DNA of 64,000 nt from Nannocystis exedens (GTDB taxonomy: Bacteria > Myxococcota_A > Polyangia > Nannocystales > Nannocystaceae): assembly GCF_002343915.1 (NCBI RefSeq), contig NZ_NETK01000001.1:8570001-8634000 (forward strand), read 5' to 3'. Below, piece by piece: positions 60,123 through 64,000 of the stretch (its first letter is position 1; each line of letters starts with the position of its first letter). A program made the position numbers and the translations under genes. Below the pieces are notes generated by a model. It worked only from the letters and a program-made list of their open reading frames with translations, searched no databases and was not told the origin of the DNA.

Positions 60123-60893
60123 TCATCGCAACAGTCGCTCGATTCGCTCGCGGACGAGCCAGCCGGGCACCGATTCGTGGCCGCCGAGGGTGAGGCCGAT
60201 CGCCTGCCCGGACGCGAGGTCGAGGAGGACGCCGCCCGGTCGACCGAGGCAGTCGTGGCGCAGCAGCGCCGCCGAGACCTCCTGGACCCGGCCGGGGACG
60301 AGGCGCAGGTCGCCGGGCCGGGCCTCGCCGTCCTGCGGCGCGGGCGGGTCGCCGCGGTCGATCGCGGCCAGCTCGTGACCGTGGGCGACGCCGGGGGCGA
60401 GGGCGATGAAGCTCGCCTGCGGGGCCACCCGCACCAGCGCGAGGTCGCAGTCGGGCGCGATGTAGAGGACCTCGCGGACCGCCACGAGGGCGCCGCCGCC
60501 GAGGTCGAGCTGGAGGCCGCGCTCGCCGCGGGTCAGCTGCGCGAGGCAGGGCAGGAGCGGCTTGCGAACCGTCACCGCCAACTCGGGGCGCACGAGCCAG
60601 GCGGTGGCGAGGACGGTGACGCTGCCGGAATCGATCGACTCGAGGCGGCCGACGCAGGCGCTCGCGGTGGCGAGCGCCCGCTCGAGCGCGGGGTCCCGCG
60701 GGCGGCTCGGCGCGGGCCGGAGCGGGGCGACGGGCGTGGGCCAGAGGCGCCGCAGACGGTCGCCGGCCGGGCTGTCGTCGGGGCTCGCCAGCAGCGCGGC
60801 GAGGCCGGCCAGCGCGACTTCATCGCTCTCGGCCTGCGCCCAGGCGGCGAACAGCGCCCGCACCTCGCCCTCGTGCCGCTCGGACTGGTCCAT
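60123..60893 (-). CDS. Inactive trypsin-like paralogue (pseudo-protease)
   Basis: A 256-aa homologue of the protease at 55741. The framework is kept (TAWLVRPELAVTVRKPLLP, VLYIAPDCDLALVRV, LLRHDCLGRPGGVLLDL, SVPGWLVRERIERLLR), but the catalytic His is replaced by K111 and the catalytic Ser lies in a shortened loop where GGSSGG has become GRPGG, so it should be inactive; D150 remains. Such proteins can act as sensors or decoys. The ATG at 60893 is preferred (GGGA upstream); ATG 60929 would add 12 residues. It ends 12 bp from the convergent sigma gene. Confidence 0.75.
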   Translation of the reverse strand: MDQSERHEGEVRALFAAWAQAESDEVALAGLAALLASPDDSPAGDRLRRLWPTPVAPLRPAPSRPRDPALERALATASACVGRLESIDSGSVTVLATAWLVRPELAVTVRKPLLPCLAQLTRGERGLQLDLGGGALVAVREVLYIAPDCDLALVRVAPQASFIALAPGVAHGHELAAIDRGDPPAPQDGEARPGDLRLVPGRVQEVSAALLRHDCLGRPGGVLLDLASGQAIGLTLGGHESVPGWLVRERIERLLR

Positions 60894-61036
60894 CGTCCCG
60901 GTAGTAACGATGCGCGGTCGATCCGTCATGACGATCGGGTGGGCGCGATTGCCGCAACGGGGCGGGGTTGGAAGGGCGGCTGCAAGGATTGCCGGCAATG
61001 ATGGCAGGCCACGGCGAGGTCCTGTCGATGTCGGTA

Positions 61037-61160
61037 GTCGATGTCGTGAATCAGCGCTGTGCGGCCAGCCATGATTCGACCTCGGCGCGCTCGGCGGGAA
61101 GCGTGGGCCGGCGGCGGTGGCTTGCGCGAGGGCCGGTGGGGCGTCGGGGGTCGCGCGCGT
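61037..61160. repeat. Degraded tandem copy of the 3' end of the kinase-TPR gene
   Basis: About 120 bp match the last part of the kinase gene starting at 61165, offset by 128 bp; the first 65 bp are nearly identical (AGTCGATGTCGTG, then the codons for EVESWLAAQR and the stop), and the rest is diverged with small deletions. It implies a local duplication or the loss of a second, related kinase gene. Confidence 0.6.
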
Positions 61161-61178
61161 CGCAGTCGATGTCGTGCA

Positions 61179-63992
61179 TCAGCGCTGCGCGGCCAGCCAT
61201 GATTCGACCTCGGCGCGCTCGGCGGCGAAGCGTTCGCCGGCGGCGATGTATTGCGCGAGGGCCCGGCGGGCCGCGTCGGCGGCGGTCGGGTCGCGCGACT
61301 GCTGGCGGGCCTGGGCCTCGACGAAATAAAGCGCGGCCAATTCGTGGGGGAGGCCGCGCGGCTGCGCGCGGATGGCGATCGCGCGGGCCAGCAGCGGGAG
61401 CGCCTGCTCGGGCTTGCGTTCGCCGACGGCGGCGCGGGCGAGGCCGCCGAGGGCGGTCGCGGCGGCGATGTCCTGCGGCCCGTAGGTGGCCTCGGCGATC
61501 TCGAGCGCGCGCTGGAAGTGGGCGCGGGCGTCGGCGTATTCGCGGCGGGCCAGGGCGACCTCGCCGAGGGCGCACAGCGGCTGGATCTGGCCCGGCTGGG
61601 CGGGGCCCTGCACGCGCGCGTGCAGGGCCAGCGCGCGGCCGGCCAGCGCTTCGGCGTCGTCCCAGCGGCGCTCGAGCGCGGCGAGCTCGGCGAGGCCGCC
61701 GAGCGGCTCGGCGACCTCGAAGTCGTCGGCGCCGAGCGCCTTCTCGGTGACGGCGAGGGCGCGCTCGTAGTGTTCGTGGGCGGCCGCGAAGTCGCGCCGG
61801 GCGGCGGCGACGCTGCCGAGGTTGCACAGCGGGATCGACAGGCGCGGGTGCTCGACGCCGATGCTGCGCTCGTAGATGACGAGCGCGCGCAGCAGGCGGT
61901 CGCGGGCGCCGGGCAGGTCGCCGCGCTGCTGCGCGGTCATGGCGAGGTTGTTGAGCGTGTCGGCGACGGCGAGGTTCTCGGGGCCGAGCAGCTCGACGTA
62001 GATGTCGAGGCTGCGCTGGTAGATCTGCTCGGCCGCGGCGAGGTCGCCCTGGGCCAGGTAGACGCCGCCGAGGTTGTGGGCGACGGTCGCGAGGTTGAGG
62101 CTCTCGGGGCCCTCGTCGGCCTCGGCGAGGGCCAGCGCGCGCTCGAGGTGCTCGCGGGCCTCGGGGTACTTGCCCCAGCGCTCGAGCACGCCGCCGAGGC
62201 CGGTGTGGCGGGTGATCTGCAGCAGCGGCCGCGCGCCGATCCGCTCGAGCAGCATGGCGGCGTGGCGGTCCCACAGCATCGCGTCGTCGTAGCGGGCCAG
62301 TTCGACGCCGTAGATGAAGGTCAGCGCGAGGGCGGCGTCGGCCTGGACCTCGTCGTGCTTGACGGCGCCGGCCATGAAGTACGCGTCGAGCATCGCCTTC
62401 TCGGCGCCGGCGGCGTCGCCGGCGTACTCGAGCAATTGGGCGTGGCGCGCCAGCACCTCGGCGTGCAGCGGGCGATAGCCGAGAGCGATCGCCTCTTGCA
62501 GGATCTCGTCGGCCAGGGAACGGCTCGCCTCGAACTGGCCGAGGTTGCCGCGCACGCGCACGCGGGCGAGCTTGGCCCGCACGTCGGCGACCCGGGCCGC
62601 CTGGGCCGGATCGTCGGGCGGCGGCAAGGTGGCCAGCAGCGCCTCGGCGTCGGCGCAGCGGTCGAGGCGGCCGAGGTTCATGGTCGCCTGGACCGCGCGA
62701 TCGAGCATCGCGGCGTCGGCGGCGTGGAGGCCCTGCACGAGCACGTCGACCTCGGTGCGGCGCAGGCTCAGGCACTCCATGCGGCGGTCGAGCAGCTGCG
62801 GCGATTGTTCGCCGCGCACGTGGGTGGCCTCGCAGGCCTCGGTGTGCATGGCGATCCAGGCGGCGACGTAGGCGTCGAGCCGCGCCTCGACGCGCCGGGC
62901 GACGTCGTCGGCGCCGGCGGCCCCGGTGGCGCGCAGGGCCTGGCGCAGCTCGGTTTTGCGGGCGTCGTCCCAGATCCCGGCGAACCGGGTCGCGGCGTCC
63001 TTGCAGAGGTCGAGCGGGGCGGCGGCGCGCGGGGTGAGGCCGTAGCCGAGGCCGGCCGCGAGCGCGGCGATGCCGACGCCGGCGAACCACTGGCGGGCGC
63101 GCTTGCCGGGCTCGCGCGCGAGCTCGGCGAGCAGGGCCGCCATCGACGGCCAGCGGTCCTGCGGCTGGGCCGACAGCCCGCGCAGCAAGATCCGGCGCAG
63201 GCGCGGCGGGACCCGGGCGCCGCGCGGGGGCTCGCTGCGCTGGAGGGCCGCGATCTGGGCCAGGAGGTCGTCGGCGGTGCGCGCCTTGAAGGGCCGCGCG
63301 CCGTAGAGGCCCTCGTAGAGCACGACGCAGAAGCTGAACTGATCGCTCTCGACGCCGATCGGCTGGAGCGCGAACTGTTCGGGGGACATGTACGGCGGCG
63401 TGCCGACCAGCGTGCCGGCCTCGGTCAATTGCTCGCTGAGCGAGCCGGTGCTGTGGGTCACCGGCGCGAACAGGCGCGGGTCGGCGCCCGACGGCGCGTC
63501 GCCGGCATCGACGGCGCGGGCGAGGCCGAAGTCGAGGACGCGGACGAAGCCGTCCTCGGCGACCATGACGTTGTCGGGCTTGAAGTCGCGGTGGACCAGC
63601 CCGGCCGCGTGGGCGGCGGCGAGGCCCTGGCCGGCCTGCTGCAAGAGCGCCACCACGTCGCGCCACGGGTGCGGGCCGCGGCGCAGCCAGGCGCGCAGGG
63701 TCTCGCCCTGGATGTACTCCATGACGATGTAGACGCGGCCCTCGAACTCGCCGACCTCGTAGACGCGGGCGATGTTGGGGTGGGCCAGCTTGGCCATGGC
63801 CTGGGCCTCGCGCTGCAGGCGGGCGCGGCCGAGGCTGTCGCCGCCCGCGGGCCGCATCAGCTTGATGGCGACCTTGCGATCGAGCTCGTCGTCGAAGGCC
63901 GAGAGGACCACGCCCATGCCGCCCTGGCCGATCTGGCGCAGCACCGTGAAGTGGCGGATCCGCGTCGGCATGGCCGGCTCGGCCTCGGGCAC
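61179..63992 (-). CDS. Ser/Thr protein kinase with C-terminal TPR array (start possibly beyond the window)
   Basis: At least 930 aa. The kinase domain has IGQGGMGVVLSAFD, K44 in VAIKLMR, VHRDFKPDN, DFGLAR and TPPYMSPEQFA. A hydrophobic segment (WFAGVGIAALAAGLGYGL, about 350) marks a membrane helix. The C-terminal 500 residues are classic TPR units, such as LATVAHNLGGVYLAQGDLAA and AVADTLNNLAMTAQQRGDLP. The frame stays open to the window edge; GTG 63992 and ATG 63971 are both possible starts, and the kinase fold begins only about 15 residues in, so the true start could be outside. Its 3' end is duplicated just downstream. It shares the gene plan of the kinase at 56610. Confidence 0.9.
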   Translation of the reverse strand: MPEAEPAMPTRIRHFTVLRQIGQGGMGVVLSAFDDELDRKVAIKLMRPAGGDSLGRARLQREAQAMAKLAHPNIARVYEVGEFEGRVYIVMEYIQGETLRAWLRRGPHPWRDVVALLQQAGQGLAAAHAAGLVHRDFKPDNVMVAEDGFVRVLDFGLARAVDAGDAPSGADPRLFAPVTHSTGSLSEQLTEAGTLVGTPPYMSPEQFALQPIGVESDQFSFCVVLYEGLYGARPFKARTADDLLAQIAALQRSEPPRGARVPPRLRRILLRGLSAQPQDRWPSMAALLAELAREPGKRARQWFAGVGIAALAAGLGYGLTPRAAAPLDLCKDAATRFAGIWDDARKTELRQALRATGAAGADDVARRVEARLDAYVAAWIAMHTEACEATHVRGEQSPQLLDRRMECLSLRRTEVDVLVQGLHAADAAMLDRAVQATMNLGRLDRCADAEALLATLPPPDDPAQAARVADVRAKLARVRVRGNLGQFEASRSLADEILQEAIALGYRPLHAEVLARHAQLLEYAGDAAGAEKAMLDAYFMAGAVKHDEVQADAALALTFIYGVELARYDDAMLWDRHAAMLLERIGARPLLQITRHTGLGGVLERWGKYPEAREHLERALALAEADEGPESLNLATVAHNLGGVYLAQGDLAAAEQIYQRSLDIYVELLGPENLAVADTLNNLAMTAQQRGDLPGARDRLLRALVIYERSIGVEHPRLSIPLCNLGSVAAARRDFAAAHEHYERALAVTEKALGADDFEVAEPLGGLAELAALERRWDDAEALAGRALALHARVQGPAQPGQIQPLCALGEVALARREYADARAHFQRALEIAEATYGPQDIAAATALGGLARAAVGERKPEQALPLLARAIAIRAQPRGLPHELAALYFVEAQARQQSRDPTAADAARRALAQYIAAGERFAAERAEVESWLAAQR

Positions 63993-64000
63993 GCGGGGGT

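Noticed and set aside
1..64000. tRNA, rRNA and riboswitch genes
   Set aside because: No cloverleaf, rRNA-like conserved stretch or recognisable riboswitch core was found by eye; a covariance-model search would be decisive.

Overview
The window is very GC-rich with strong codon-position bias and looks like a myxobacterial chromosome, most likely of the Nannocystis/Enhygromyxa type (inference). Evidence: a secreted protease ending in myxobacterial Cys-rich repeats and a MYXO-CTERM-like tail, Ser/Thr kinases fused to TPR arrays, an ECF sigma factor beside a kinase, an alpha-2-macroglobulin-like lipoprotein, and many lipoproteins with Gly/Ser/Thr/Asp-rich linkers. No rRNA, tRNA, CRISPR array or canonical insertion sequence was recognised.

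Layout. 1-6.4 kb: edge of a biosynthetic locus (5' end of an NRPS that starts directly with an adenylation domain, an MDR dehydrogenase, a KAS III-like enzyme) mixed with regulators (PAS-STAS protein, OmpR-type response regulator, small Fis-type protein with a TTG start). 7.1-26.8 kb: single-gene units: zinc alcohol dehydrogenase, DJ-1/PfpI protein, gamma-glutamyltransferase lipoprotein, SPL-like radical SAM protein, lipoproteins, a DUF4832-type protein, a TetR/FAD-monooxygenase pair with a palindromic operator, and a 2027-aa macroglobulin with an intact thioester motif. Three remnants (an unidentified gene, a response regulator, a class III cyclase) lie here.

26.9-49.1 kb, minus strand: an extracellular contractile injection system (eCIS). 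In transcription order: AAA+ ATPase, a promoter-bearing gap, DUF4255/Pvc16 cap protein, sheath, tube, zinc-ribbon baseplate/chaperone-like protein with an apparent -1 frameshift into a DUF6760-like tail, Pro/Ala-rich protein, CIS tube-adaptor protein, LysM protein (frame-broken in a C-run), gpD hub, gpV spike, gp25, baseplate J, tail protein I carrying an inserted beta-propeller, two paralogous fibre-like proteins with IPT/TIG modules, a small unknown protein, and a 1380-aa DUF4157 protein with two HExxH motifs and a C-terminal DGHHR motif, the likely cargo. Tight spacing, overlapping stops and starts, and Shine-Dalgarno sites inside upstream genes indicate one operon.

49.6-64 kb: an M36-like secreted metalloprotease, a small Cys-rich protein, a BON protein, a 2-oxoglutarate/Fe(II) oxygenase, an active-looking trypsin-like protease and a paralogue that lost two catalytic residues, two kinase-TPR proteins and an ECF sigma factor.

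Cutting across all of this is a family of short palindromic words (ACATGTC, CTGTCC/GGACAG, AAGAGACAGG) found in intergenic hairpins and inside coding sequences. The most unusual observations are the candidate programmed frameshift in the eCIS operon, the multidomain DUF4157 cargo, the propeller insertion in tail protein I, and the dispersed palindrome family.
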